The notes under the pieces: generated by a model
The model's input: the letters and a program-made list of their open reading frames with translations, nothing else
Databases searched by the model: none
Told to the model about the DNA's origin: nothing
Program-made: the position numbers and the translations under genes
NCBI GenBank assembly: GCA_937922795.1
Contig: CALAJK010000047.1
Span: forward strand, 1-64,000
DNA: 64,000 nucleotides
Source: an uncultured Anaerolineae bacterium
GTDB lineage: Bacteria > Chloroflexota > Anaerolineae > Aggregatilineales > Phototrophicaceae
Reading direction: 5' to 3'
In this document: positions 39,001-47,958 of the stretch, in pieces
Layout: each line of letters begins with the position of its first letter
How positions within the stretch are numbered: position 1 is the first letter of the stretch

Positions 39001-42000
39001 GGGTGTAAGTCGGGCTTTCCAGCAGGTTGACGACCTCGTCCGGGGGTTCGTCGCCGCGCGGGTACTTGACGATCACCCGGCCGATCTGCAGCTCGCGCTC
39101 GAAGATCAAGGCGCACGCCTGGCCGATGCCCATCACCTGCGCGATCTCGCGCAGTGCGATCTCCAAGATGTTTTCGCTGTCCAACGACTGCGCCAGCGCC
39201 ACCGACACCCGGTTGAGCAGGCTCAGGCGCTCGGTGCGCCGCTGCGACTCGGCGAACAAGTCAGCGTTCGCCAGCGCCACCGCCACCTGATTGGCGAAGG
39301 CGAAAGCGGCCTGCTGTGACTGCGCGTTGTAGAAGCTGGGCTGCTGCTTGGACAGCGCGATCATGCCGACCACATAGCCCTGGTTGACCAGCGGCACGCC
39401 CAGCCAGCTCTGCGTCTCGGCGCTCTCGCCGGGCAGCCTATCCCAACCTTGCAGGTGGTTGATGGCATACGGCCGCTGTGTTTCGACCACCGTCCGCAGC
39501 CGCTCATGCGTAAGAATACGCACCTGGGTATTCTCATCGGCGGCGATCGCCACATCCTCATCGAAGCCGCTGGAGCCTTCCAGGATCAGGAAATCGCCGG
39601 CGCGGCTCCACAGCGTCATCGTATCGTAGCCCAGCACGCGCCCCATCTCTTCCAGCGCCAGGTTGATGACCTCATCCCGGTTGAGCGACGAGGTGATGCG
39701 GCTGGAGACCTCGGTCAACACCGCCAGCTGGTTGGCGCGCGCCTCGATATCGCGCTCCAGCCGCGCGCGCTCGGTCACATCTTCCACCAGCACGACCGCG
39801 CCGCGCACCGCATCGGCCGCCCGCAGCGGATACAGGTAGAAATTCTGCACTTGCAAGTTCCCGCTCTGGGTCGACTGCTGCCAGATGCGTTCGCGCGGCA
39901 GACCGTCCTCCAGCAGTTGGCGCAGATCATCGGCCAGCACGTCCGTCAGTTCTGGGCTGTAGGCGAACAGGTCCTGGCGGGCGGCCTGCTTCAGGTCCCA
40001 ACCGTAGCGCTGGCGCATGAAATCGTTGGCCGAAAGGATCCGGCCGGATTTGTCCAGCACGATGATGCCCTGCTGGATGGACTGCACCACCGACTCGTTG
40101 AAGGCTTGCAAGTTCAGCGCACGGTTGAACAGGCGGGCGTTCTGGATGGCGACCGCCGACAGGTTGGCCATGCGTTTGAGCAGCGGCCGAAACTCCTTGA
40201 AGCCGAACGCCCGCCGCAGATCGCTGCCCAGGTGCATCGCCCCCAACGGCTCGCCGCCCGCCACCAGCGGCAGCACCAGGCTGGTCTGTTCGCCAAGCTC
40301 GCGCCAGGCGCGCAAATCCTCATAAACGTCGGCCTCGGCGTCATCCCCCAGGTACAAATAGTCCTGGCCATCTTGCCAGGTGCGTTTGAGGGCCGTGCCT
40401 TCAATGTCAGCGCGATAGTCATGCACGATGACCAGCGAGCCATCGGGTTTGACATCCACCCGAATCAGTTCAAAGCCTGGCTGCTCAGCATCCACCAGCG
40501 CCACGTTCATATGCATGAAGGGGATCAACCGCAGCGCGCCATAGGCGACCGCCTCGATGATCTCATCCACGTTCAGCGTGCGCGACACCGCCTCCATCAC
40601 GGCGTTCAGCCGCGCCTCCTGCTCGGCGCTTTGCAGGCTGGCCAGATACAGGCGGGCGTTTTCGATCATCGCCGACGCCTGGTGCATGAAGATTTCTAGC
40701 ACTTCTACCGTGCTGCGATCCGGCCGGCGGCCGTCCTGCGGCGCATCCAGGCTGATGACGCCCAGCAGCTCGCCGCCCGAACCGAGCAGCGGCAGCAGGA
40801 ACAGGTCGCCCGGACGCCAGGCGCGCTCCTCATCGGGGGGCTCCAATGCCCGGCGCAGCCCCTGATAGCCCGTCTCCAACGCCGACAAGTCCGGCGTGCG
40901 CCAGTCGGCGGCCGCCTCAGCCGGGAAGAAATAGGACTCGCTCACCTGATATGGATCGCGCAGGAGCGCCTGCATCTGCTCAACCGTGATGACCTGGCTG
41001 CGGCTCTGCTCGAACAGATCAAGCGGCAGGCCGGCCTGAGCCACTCGCCGCAGCAGGCCGGCGTCGGCATCCGTCAGCAGCGCCACGCCGGCGTCAAAAC
41101 CTACGCTTTGCTGAATGCCGTATAGGATCGACTCCAGCAGCGTCACCTGGTCGACATTGCTCTGGAGCATCTGCCCCAGTTCGAAAATCTGATTGAGCTG
41201 TTCCATGCGCCGGCGCAGCCGGTTCGAACGCTCGACCTGTTCTTGATAGCGGGTGCTGTTGCCGAAGCCCAATGAGGCTTTGGCGGCCATCGTCAGCAGA
41301 AAGGCGGCCGCCCGCTCATCGAAATGATTGGCGCGGCTGTGGTACAGATGAATGACGCCTACCACCCGGTCTTCAAACAGGAACGCCGCCGCAATGGCGG
41401 AGCGCGCTGTCTCCGGGAACGGACTCAGCTCTGACGACCGATAGTCGGCGACCAGCACGGTGTCCGCCCCGCGCAGCACCGCCTCCTGTTCGATGTCGGC
41501 TAGCCCGAAGCGCGCCCCGCCCAACCGAAACTCCATCTCCGGTATATTGGGGACTTTCCACAGCGCCGGCGGCTTCAGCAGCACGATCGTGCTGTCGTCC
41601 GCCTGGGTCGCCCGCGCCGCCTCCCGCCGCAGCACATCCAGCACGCGGCTGAGATCGAGCGTCTGCGTCAGCTCATAGCTCACCCGCGCGATGGCGTCCA
41701 GCTCCAGCTCGCGGCGCGTCAGGCTGTGCGCCGCCGCCTCGTACAGCCGGATGCGCTCAACCGTGGCGGCGATCTGCGCCGCGATCGCCTTGACCAGCCG
41801 CTGATCCTCGCGGTCATACGGGCGATCCGGACGGTTGGCGATGCCCAATTCGCCCAGCACCCGCTCGCCGACCACCAGCGGGACGACCACGGCCCGGCGC
41901 AGATCGAAGCGTTGGGCAGCGCTCCGGTAGCTCTCCGGCAGACCCGGCTCGCTCAGCACATCGTTGCTGATGAACGGTTGGCCGCTGAGCGCCACGCTGT

Positions 42001-44218
42001 ACTGATTCCCATCGGCGTTATGCACGATCGGCTCGGTCAGCGTCTCCCCGAACACCAACCGCGGGTGGGTGATGAGCGCGCCGCTGGCTTCATCCAGGAC
42101 GTTGATGAACACCTGCGGGCTGCCCGTCAGCTCAGCGATGGCGGCCAGCACGCCGGCGAACGAGTCATCGGCGGTGAGGATCGCCCCGGCCATCTCCGCG
42201 ATCTCGCGCAGGCGGTTCGCCTCCTGAGCGCGCTGCTGAATGTCCTGGTACAGGCGGGCGTTCTCGATGATGGCTGCCGCCTGCGCGGCGAAGATCAACA
42301 GCAGGCGGGCGTCTTTATCGGTGAAGTCTTCGCCGCTGAGCTTGTTGGCGGCCTGAACGACGCCCAACCGGCGGCCGCCCACAGTCAGCACTGCCAGCAG
42401 CGTTTTCTCGATGCCCAACTGGGCGAAATGCGTCTCAAGCCCCGCTTCATAGATGACCGCGTCGGCCTGAACGCGGTTGGTATACCAGTAGTCTTCCTGC
42501 TGCCAGATCACGTCCAGCGGGCTTTTGGGCGATAGGTCGATCACGTAGTCCTGCACCAGCGCTTCATCAGCGCCATAGAAGGGCGGCTGCGCGATCAACC
42601 GGCGGTTCGCCTCGTCGTACAGCAGGATGCCGCACAGACGGATGTCCATCAACCGGGCGATGCGTTCGGTCAGCGTTGCGTAGAACTCGCTCGCCCGGCT
42701 GAGCGCGCCGATGGCGTGGGTCATCTCCTGCAGGCCGACCAGCTCGGCGTCGCGGCGCTGCTCGCGCTGGTACAGGCGCACATTCTGCACCACCACCGCC
42801 GCCTGCGCCGCCAAGATGCGCAGATCCTGCACATCCTGAGGGGTGAAACCGCCGGCGGCGCGCTTGTTGCTGACCTGCAGCATCCCCAGCCGCTGGCGGC
42901 CGATCTCCAGCGGCAGAAACGCGGTGTTGTGAATGCCCGACACGCTGAACAGCGGCTTCAGGCCCAGCGCCTCGATCAGCGGCTCGTCATCGGCGTCGTT
43001 GGTCACCCAGTACGGCTGCTCCTGCCAGATCGCGTACTGCGGGCTGCCCGGCGGCACGGGGATCAGATAATTCCGCAAGGCGTAATCTGGCAGCCCGAAG
43101 AACGGCGGCTCTGGCGCCAAGGCGCGCCGGTTTTCATCGTACAGCAGCACGCCGCAGATGTCGGCATCGATGAGGCGGGCGATGCGCTCGGTCAGCTCAC
43201 GGTAAAGCTGGCGCGAGTCGTTCAGCGCCGCCTGATCCTCCGTCACCTGCTGCACCTGCGCCATGTCGGTGATGCGCCGCGCCTGAGCGCTGTACAGTTC
43301 GGCGTTGTAGATGGCGGTCGCCGACGGCTTGCTGATCGCCTGAAGCAGCGCCAGGTGTGACTGATTGAACGCGCCCGTCTGGACGTGCGCCAGTTCCAGC
43401 GTGCCGATGAAACGCTCGCCCAAGATCAGCGGCGTGCCGACGAAGCTGCGGTAGAAATGGTTCAGCTTCGGCTGAATGACCGTGACGTCATCCACATCCG
43501 TCACCAACACGGGCCGGCGGCTGCGCGCCATCCAACCAGTCAAACCCTCGTCGTAGTGGTAGACGCCGCCCGCCTCGGCCAGCGCCAGCAGGTACTGGGC
43601 ATCGCCCACCCAACCGCGCGGGCGCAGCGTCCGCGTGTCTTCTTCCCACAGGCAGATCTCGCCCGCGCTGGCCGGGATCGCTTTCATGACGATCGTCAGC
43701 AGCGTCTGCAGCACCTGCTCGATGCTCATGCTGGCATTGACCATCTCGCCGATCTCGTTGATGATCGCCATCGCCAGCGACAAGTCGAGCAGCTCCGGGC
43801 TGGACGTGCCGGCCGTCAGCTCGCGCATGATCACCACCGTCCGGCGCTCCGTCCCCGATGGGATCGTGTGCGACGACGCTTCGACCCACCGCGACCCCAA
43901 CTTGAACGAGGCCTGGCCTTCGCGCAGGAACAGTTCCAGGAAGCTGTCAGCCGGCTGGGCGAGCTGGGCGATGTATTCGAGATTGGGATCGCCGCCGTTC
44001 AGCCCCACCCAGCGGCGCGCCCGGTCGTTCACGTAGATGAGCTGGCCGTGCTCGCGGGAGACCAGCACGGCATCTTCGTTGGAAGCCAGCGCCGGGTCAA
44101 TCCCGACCGGCGCGTCGGCAGCCAACACGTCGCCGGGAGCCTGCCGCTGGCGCGACCACAGCAGCAGCCCCAGGATGATGACCAGCCCGCCTACCAGTAA
44201 AAAGAACCCCAGCAGCAT
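36002..44218 (-). CDS. Giant multi-GAF/PAS hybrid-less sensor histidine kinase (2738 aa)
   Basis: N-terminal TM; ~12 GAF modules and PAS modules; FISNVSHELRTPMTSIKGFADLL; NIVENAFNYT; DSGIGIPEEF; GTGLGLSI. Confidence 0.93.
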   Translation of the reverse strand: MLLGFFLLVGGLVIILGLLLWSRQRQAPGDVLAADAPVGIDPALASNEDAVLVSREHGQLIYVNDRARRWVGLNGGDPNLEYIAQLAQPADSFLELFLREGQASFKLGSRWVEASSHTIPSGTERRTVVIMRELTAGTSSPELLDLSLAMAIINEIGEMVNASMSIEQVLQTLLTIVMKAIPASAGEICLWEEDTRTLRPRGWVGDAQYLLALAEAGGVYHYDEGLTGWMARSRRPVLVTDVDDVTVIQPKLNHFYRSFVGTPLILGERFIGTLELAHVQTGAFNQSHLALLQAISKPSATAIYNAELYSAQARRITDMAQVQQVTEDQAALNDSRQLYRELTERIARLIDADICGVLLYDENRRALAPEPPFFGLPDYALRNYLIPVPPGSPQYAIWQEQPYWVTNDADDEPLIEALGLKPLFSVSGIHNTAFLPLEIGRQRLGMLQVSNKRAAGGFTPQDVQDLRILAAQAAVVVQNVRLYQREQRRDAELVGLQEMTHAIGALSRASEFYATLTERIARLMDIRLCGILLYDEANRRLIAQPPFYGADEALVQDYVIDLSPKSPLDVIWQQEDYWYTNRVQADAVIYEAGLETHFAQLGIEKTLLAVLTVGGRRLGVVQAANKLSGEDFTDKDARLLLIFAAQAAAIIENARLYQDIQQRAQEANRLREIAEMAGAILTADDSFAGVLAAIAELTGSPQVFINVLDEASGALITHPRLVFGETLTEPIVHNADGNQYSVALSGQPFISNDVLSEPGLPESYRSAAQRFDLRRAVVVPLVVGERVLGELGIANRPDRPYDREDQRLVKAIAAQIAATVERIRLYEAAAHSLTRRELELDAIARVSYELTQTLDLSRVLDVLRREAARATQADDSTIVLLKPPALWKVPNIPEMEFRLGGARFGLADIEQEAVLRGADTVLVADYRSSELSPFPETARSAIAAAFLFEDRVVGVIHLYHSRANHFDERAAAFLLTMAAKASLGFGNSTRYQEQVERSNRLRRRMEQLNQIFELGQMLQSNVDQVTLLESILYGIQQSVGFDAGVALLTDADAGLLRRVAQAGLPLDLFEQSRSQVITVEQMQALLRDPYQVSESYFFPAEAAADWRTPDLSALETGYQGLRRALEPPDEERAWRPGDLFLLPLLGSGGELLGVISLDAPQDGRRPDRSTVEVLEIFMHQASAMIENARLYLASLQSAEQEARLNAVMEAVSRTLNVDEIIEAVAYGALRLIPFMHMNVALVDAEQPGFELIRVDVKPDGSLVIVHDYRADIEGTALKRTWQDGQDYLYLGDDAEADVYEDLRAWRELGEQTSLVLPLVAGGEPLGAMHLGSDLRRAFGFKEFRPLLKRMANLSAVAIQNARLFNRALNLQAFNESVVQSIQQGIIVLDKSGRILSANDFMRQRYGWDLKQAARQDLFAYSPELTDVLADDLRQLLEDGLPRERIWQQSTQSGNLQVQNFYLYPLRAADAVRGAVVLVEDVTERARLERDIEARANQLAVLTEVSSRITSSLNRDEVINLALEEMGRVLGYDTMTLWSRAGDFLILEGSSGFDEDVAIAADENTQVRILTHERLRTVVETQRPYAINHLQGWDRLPGESAETQSWLGVPLVNQGYVVGMIALSKQQPSFYNAQSQQAAFAFANQVAVALANADLFAESQRRTERLSLLNRVSVALAQSLDSENILEIALREIAQVMGIGQACALIFERELQIGRVIVKYPRGDEPPDEVVNLLESPTYTHIRRTASSLVYEDICKLALDHPARRELEPRGVTAFALIPMTVGGQVIGAFELEVHTGPRFFTPEQVDLGQIIANQAAIAVQNTNLLEQTLARTRELETLLEAAQATSLTLNLEEVFNSVVALMLHALDMDDCAVMLWDNVEGVLQVQVEVNRLGDLNRVVPPGTQYNLRQYPARQRALEQREVIVIRADQPDADPVELELLRRNGDQMRVLIPLVVRDQSIGLVQVETQTQHRSFGHRELRLAQALGAQAAIAIQNARLSTETAALVEEGFLINSLSQAIASTLTIDDMIAVVRDQVPRLTNAEEMYLALYDPEEQMITFPVAVRRDGSEFTIPPRPLGGDEVSFVIRHRRSLPLGGGNWSSDDMRRNLGIANGEGDVLSYLGVPVASGDQVLGVLAVRDRHNSRAFGINDERLLTTVGTQLGAAIQNARLFQKISTFAEDLNRMVQERTIELQRERDRLDTLYRITSDLVTSLDMDRVLARALELVSGAVQADDGVIMLVNPMTDRLIPRAVLRADALTSGEGETHPAEGLARWLIQQGGRSLVVDDLSQQEYWDAAAVGAERWQSAVAVLLENNDDIHGVMVLLSQRRAVFTETQVKLVIAAANQVAAAIYNAELYNLIRDQAERLGMLVRAEREETEKSNAIVEGIADGVMLADAEGVIVLFNSAAERILGLQRDDVIGQTIFRLTGLFGGAASLWARAIQEWALDPERHKPGEFLAETLDLGRRVVSVHLSPVHIGDRFLGTVSVFRDITKEVEVDRIKSEFISNVSHELRTPMTSIKGFADLLLMGVAGQVSETQRSFLTKIKTNADRLSYLVDDLLNISKLDAGERLNLEAVNLSDIIASVVNSMRSRADYDQKDLRVVVKVPLDLPTLEADSQKLTRILHNIVENAFNYTYPGGSIEITAAMQPDDRHVLISVKDSGIGIPEEFRPRIWQRFERYDEHALVMDVPGTGLGLSIVKELVEMHHGEVWFESELGKGTTFFVSLPVEQPRAEDAM

Positions 44219-44258
44219 GTCACACCCAGCCTACCCACTTCAAGGCTGACGGCCGCCC

Positions 44259-45191
44259 TCACCAGGAGGTCAACAGGCGCGGCGCGGCGCTGTCCTCGCC
44301 GCCCAACCCCCGGCGGCGGTCTTCGGCAGCCAGTTCGGTGATCTCACGAATGTCGGAAAATTGATGGGTGCGCGTCGACACCGAGCCGGCGGACAGCGTC
44401 ATCAGCGGCTCCTGCCGTTCGCCCACTGTGCCGTCCGGCACCAGGATGTACCCGCGCTCACGATCGATGAAGGAGTAATGCTGCTTCACTTCATCGTCGA
44501 AACGCTCGACAATCCGCCGCTTCAACCGTTCCGGATCATCCACATGGGTGATGACGATGAAGTTGTCCTGGCCGGGGTGACCGACGTAATCGTCCGGCGT
44601 ACCCAACTCATCGACCACCTCGCCGATGATCAACGCCATGAACCGCATCACCTCGTCGCCGGCCACGAACCCGTACACCTCGGTGAAAGGGTCGAAGTGA
44701 TTGATCTTCAGGTCGATGTACGTCCAGTCTTTGTCGCTGTGCATCAGGCTGCGCAGGTGCTCCTCGATCAGATGGCCGGTCGGCAGGCCGGACTTCGAGT
44801 CGATGTGCACCTGGCGTTTGGCGGCGGCGATCGCGTTCTGGACCCGCAGCTTCAATTCCTCGATGTCGAACGGTTTGGTGATGTAGTCATCCGCGCCCAG
44901 TTCCAGGCCGGTGATCTTGTCGCTGCGCTCATCCTTCTGCGTCAGGAAGATGATCGGGATATGGCTGGTGCGCGTGGTGGTGCGCAGCTCGCGGCACACG
45001 TCGTAGCCGTTCATATCCGGCAGCATGATGTCCAGGATGATCAGGTTGGGCAGTTGTTTGCGCGTCATCTGCAGCGCGTCGCTGCCGCGCGGCGCGATCT
45101 GGACTTCGTACTGCTGCCCCGTGAAGAAGATCCGCAGCATATTGGAGATGTCGAAGTCGTCTTCGACGACCAGGATGCGACCTTTGCTCAT
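44259..45191 (-). CDS. Response regulator with C-terminal degenerate GGDEF-like domain
   Basis: ILVVEDDFDISNML...IILDIMLPDMNGYDVCREL...YITKPFDIEEL; then diguanylate-cyclase-like region with GHPGQDNFIVI where GGDEF is expected. Confidence 0.85.
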   Translation of the reverse strand: MSKGRILVVEDDFDISNMLRIFFTGQQYEVQIAPRGSDALQMTRKQLPNLIILDIMLPDMNGYDVCRELRTTTRTSHIPIIFLTQKDERSDKITGLELGADDYITKPFDIEELKLRVQNAIAAAKRQVHIDSKSGLPTGHLIEEHLRSLMHSDKDWTYIDLKINHFDPFTEVYGFVAGDEVMRFMALIIGEVVDELGTPDDYVGHPGQDNFIVITHVDDPERLKRRIVERFDDEVKQHYSFIDRERGYILVPDGTVGERQEPLMTLSAGSVSTRTHQFSDIREITELAAEDRRRGLGGEDSAAPRLLTSW

Positions 45192-45254
45192 ACCAACCCC
45201 CAACCATCCCTCACAGGATGTGTGATATTCGGCATGTAACGACTTTCTTGCTTT

Positions 45255-45284
45255 ATCATAATCATGAAACCGGCTTCACGCCAA
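45255..45284 (-). promoter_or_regulatory. Candidate promoter for the response-regulator/giant-kinase operon
   Basis: Minus strand TTGGCG, 18-bp spacer, TATGAT (45260-45255). Confidence 0.5.
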
Positions 45285-45338
45285 TGAACCCCACTTTTGG
45301 GTTATGAGACGCTAACCCGGCCGTAAACTTGGCCGGCG

Positions 45339-46436
45339 TCAAGGCAGCGCCGGCGACCAGGTGCGGCGGCGGCGGGCGGCGCGTTCGCGTACGGCGTTGA
45401 TCGTCTCGGCGCTGACTTCCGCCTCGAAGCTGCGGAAGCCGCTCAGCCGAAAACCATGCCGGGCGGCGATGGCCCCGATCTCCTGCGCCTGCGCCACGCT
45501 GATCGCTTTGCCGATCGTGTAATCTTCGTAGCGGCCTTCCAGCGCCAGCGCCATCGTCTCCGCCATGCAAGCGTAGGCCATGCGCGGCGGGAAGCCGAAG
45601 TTGAAGCCGAAGTCCACCGGGCCCGGCACTTCGACCATGCCGCCCTCGATCACCAGCACATCATCGCGTTCGGCGGCCACCTGCCGCGACACATCGCGCG
45701 GGCGCGCCACATCGCACACCACGGCCCCCGGCTTCAGGTGCGCCGGGTAGATCACGCTGTGAACGGCGCTGGTCACCGTCAAAATCAAGTCGGCCTCGTA
45801 GATCGCGCTCATGTCCGTGGTGGCGACGGTGTCGCCCTGACACTGCTCGCGCAGCGCTTCCAGCGCGTCTAACCGCCGCCCCACCAGAATAGTGCGGGCG
45901 CACGCGCCGCTCAGCAGTTGGGCGCAGGTGCTGCCGATGGCTCCGGTCGCCCCGACCACTGCCACCACCGACTCGGCGAACGTCAGCCCCATGACGTGCG
46001 CCGCCTGCCGCAGCGCCTCCACCGCCATGACCACCGTGTAGCTGTCGCCGGTCGTCACCGGCAGCGCCAATCGATCGGCGATCGTCCGGCCAGCATCGCC
46101 CACCACCGAGGTATAAGCCCCCAACCCCAGAATGCGCGCCCCCAGCCTCTCCGCCATGTGACCGCAGGCGACGATCTTGCGGTACACCGCCTCTACCGGC
46201 AGCGACAGCATGGTGGGCGGCGTGAACGGGCAGGCGATCAGCCAGCCGCGCAACTCGCGCCCGGTCGCCGCCGACCGGATGCCCGTCACTTCGGATAGAT
46301 ACACCGGCGGGAAAAACCGCGAGAAGAAGTTGATCTGCCGCTCGGTGAGGATCTTGCCCAGCAGCGGGTACTTCCGCGCCACGTCTTCTTTGATATGAAT
46401 GGGATGGATGATGAAGGCGAAAGTGTCTTCGGTCAT
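45339..46436 (-). CDS. Acyl-ACP reductase (AAR)-like / shikimate-dehydrogenase-fold oxidoreductase
   Basis: LGAYTSVVG...TTGDSYTVVMAVEALRQAAHVMGL...VVAVVGATGAIGST...PRMAYACMAETMALALEGRYEDYTIG matches remembered cyanobacterial AAR, including active-site Cys. Confidence 0.75.
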   Translation of the reverse strand: MTEDTFAFIIHPIHIKEDVARKYPLLGKILTERQINFFSRFFPPVYLSEVTGIRSAATGRELRGWLIACPFTPPTMLSLPVEAVYRKIVACGHMAERLGARILGLGAYTSVVGDAGRTIADRLALPVTTGDSYTVVMAVEALRQAAHVMGLTFAESVVAVVGATGAIGSTCAQLLSGACARTILVGRRLDALEALREQCQGDTVATTDMSAIYEADLILTVTSAVHSVIYPAHLKPGAVVCDVARPRDVSRQVAAERDDVLVIEGGMVEVPGPVDFGFNFGFPPRMAYACMAETMALALEGRYEDYTIGKAISVAQAQEIGAIAARHGFRLSGFRSFEAEVSAETINAVRERAARRRRTWSPALP

Positions 46437-46535
46437 GATTCCTGCCAGTCTGATGCTCGGAGGGGACGGCGATCTACACTACTACTGTACTGCAACCTGG
46501 CGCATCCCAAACCTTAACGCCTCAGGCATGGGCGC

Positions 46536-47888
46536 TCACCACGATGTCCAGGCCTCTTCCTCCAGATGCGCTTCATCCTGCCGCGGGAACTGGCGGTGAT
46601 GGACGCCGCCTTCCTGCCCTAGGGCATGGTGATCGCTCTCCTCATAGGTGACGTTGCGGGCGATCACCCGGCGGCTGGGCGAGGCGAACAGCACGACGTC
46701 GGACTCGATCATGCGGCCGGGGAAGATGATCATGCCCGAACCGATGCGGCAGTTGTGCCCCACTGCCCCACCCAACACCACCTGGCCGACTTCCTCAGTC
46801 TCGCCGTGGATGCTGGCGGCGCGGATCGGCCGGGGCATGACGCCGCCGCGCGGGTCCGGTTCGCCCAGCAGCCGGAAATCGGTGAAGGTGTTGCCCGCCC
46901 CGACGAAGCTGTTGCGCCCGATCACGCACATCTGCAGGCAGGTGTTCTGGGCGACGATCGAGTTCTCCATCATGGCCGTCATGAACAGCGACGCGCGAAA
47001 CGGCAGGAAGCAGTTATTGGCCACGGTGCTGAGCATGAGCTGGCAGCCCTGCGAAATGCTGACATCATTGCCGATGGCGCAGTTGTCAATGACCACGCCC
47101 GGCCCGATGAAACAGTTGTCGCCGATCGTGGTCGGACCGCTGATGATCGCCGAAGGGTCGATCACGGTGTCTTTGCCGACGCGCACTACCTCCGACGTCG
47201 TCAGCACCTGCTTCTGCTCCAGGATGCCGCGCCACAGCAGCTTGAGCGCATAGAAGTTATGGCTCTTGACGTATTCCTCAAACCGATGCCCGCGCGAGAA
47301 CACGCCGAAGATGACGCTGGCGTAGTAGATGTGCACCCAGCTTTCGATGGACAGCAGCGCGCGCGCCGTCAGATGGTGAGTCAGATCGCCGCGGTCCTGC
47401 GCCATGAAGTCGGGCACGCTGTAGAAGCCCTTCTCTTTCGAGTCGCTCGGCACGACGACGGGAACCACCTGATCGCTGTAGCCCCGCGGAAAATACCACA
47501 AGTCGGTGAGGTAAATGGCATTGCCCCGCGCATCTACCGCCGGCACAAAACTGCGGGTCAGCGGCAGCGCATAGGTTTTGATAGCCCGATCGTCCGCCGG
47601 GACGGCCGCCCGGCACGCCTGCTTCGTCGCCCGCGCGTGGGCGATGAAGTACTCCAGGAACTCATGATCGAACCATAGACTGTCACGGTACACCACCGCC
47701 TCGCTGGGCGCGATCTGCTGCATGGCTTCTGAGCGCTGAAACACGCCGCCCAGGTCGCATTTATCGAAGACCTCGGCGAACAGGTTCTCGTGATGGATCT
47801 TCAACGGCGCAATGCCGACTGTCAGCTCGCTGGCAGGCTGGTTGAAAGGGGGAATCCGGCGGGTATCTTCCAGGATATAGCGATACAT
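46536..47888 (-). CDS. Left-handed beta-helix (hexapeptide-repeat) transferase-like protein with novel N-terminal region
   Basis: IDPSAIISGPTTIGDNCFIGPGVVIDNCAIGNDVSISQGCQLM... hexapeptide repeats. Confidence 0.8.
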   Translation of the reverse strand: MYRYILEDTRRIPPFNQPASELTVGIAPLKIHHENLFAEVFDKCDLGGVFQRSEAMQQIAPSEAVVYRDSLWFDHEFLEYFIAHARATKQACRAAVPADDRAIKTYALPLTRSFVPAVDARGNAIYLTDLWYFPRGYSDQVVPVVVPSDSKEKGFYSVPDFMAQDRGDLTHHLTARALLSIESWVHIYYASVIFGVFSRGHRFEEYVKSHNFYALKLLWRGILEQKQVLTTSEVVRVGKDTVIDPSAIISGPTTIGDNCFIGPGVVIDNCAIGNDVSISQGCQLMLSTVANNCFLPFRASLFMTAMMENSIVAQNTCLQMCVIGRNSFVGAGNTFTDFRLLGEPDPRGGVMPRPIRAASIHGETEEVGQVVLGGAVGHNCRIGSGMIIFPGRMIESDVVLFASPSRRVIARNVTYEESDHHALGQEGGVHHRQFPRQDEAHLEEEAWTSW

Positions 47889-47958
47889 GGCAGTGACTCC
47901 GCGAATAAGCGGCGACCGTGCAGATGAAGTCGATTGTAGAGAGAGGCGGCGTTCTGCG

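Noticed and set aside
45285-45345. Small hairpins (AACCCC..GGGTT, CGGCC..GGCCG) 3' of the AAR-like gene
   Set aside because: Short stems without T-tract; not strong enough to call a terminator.
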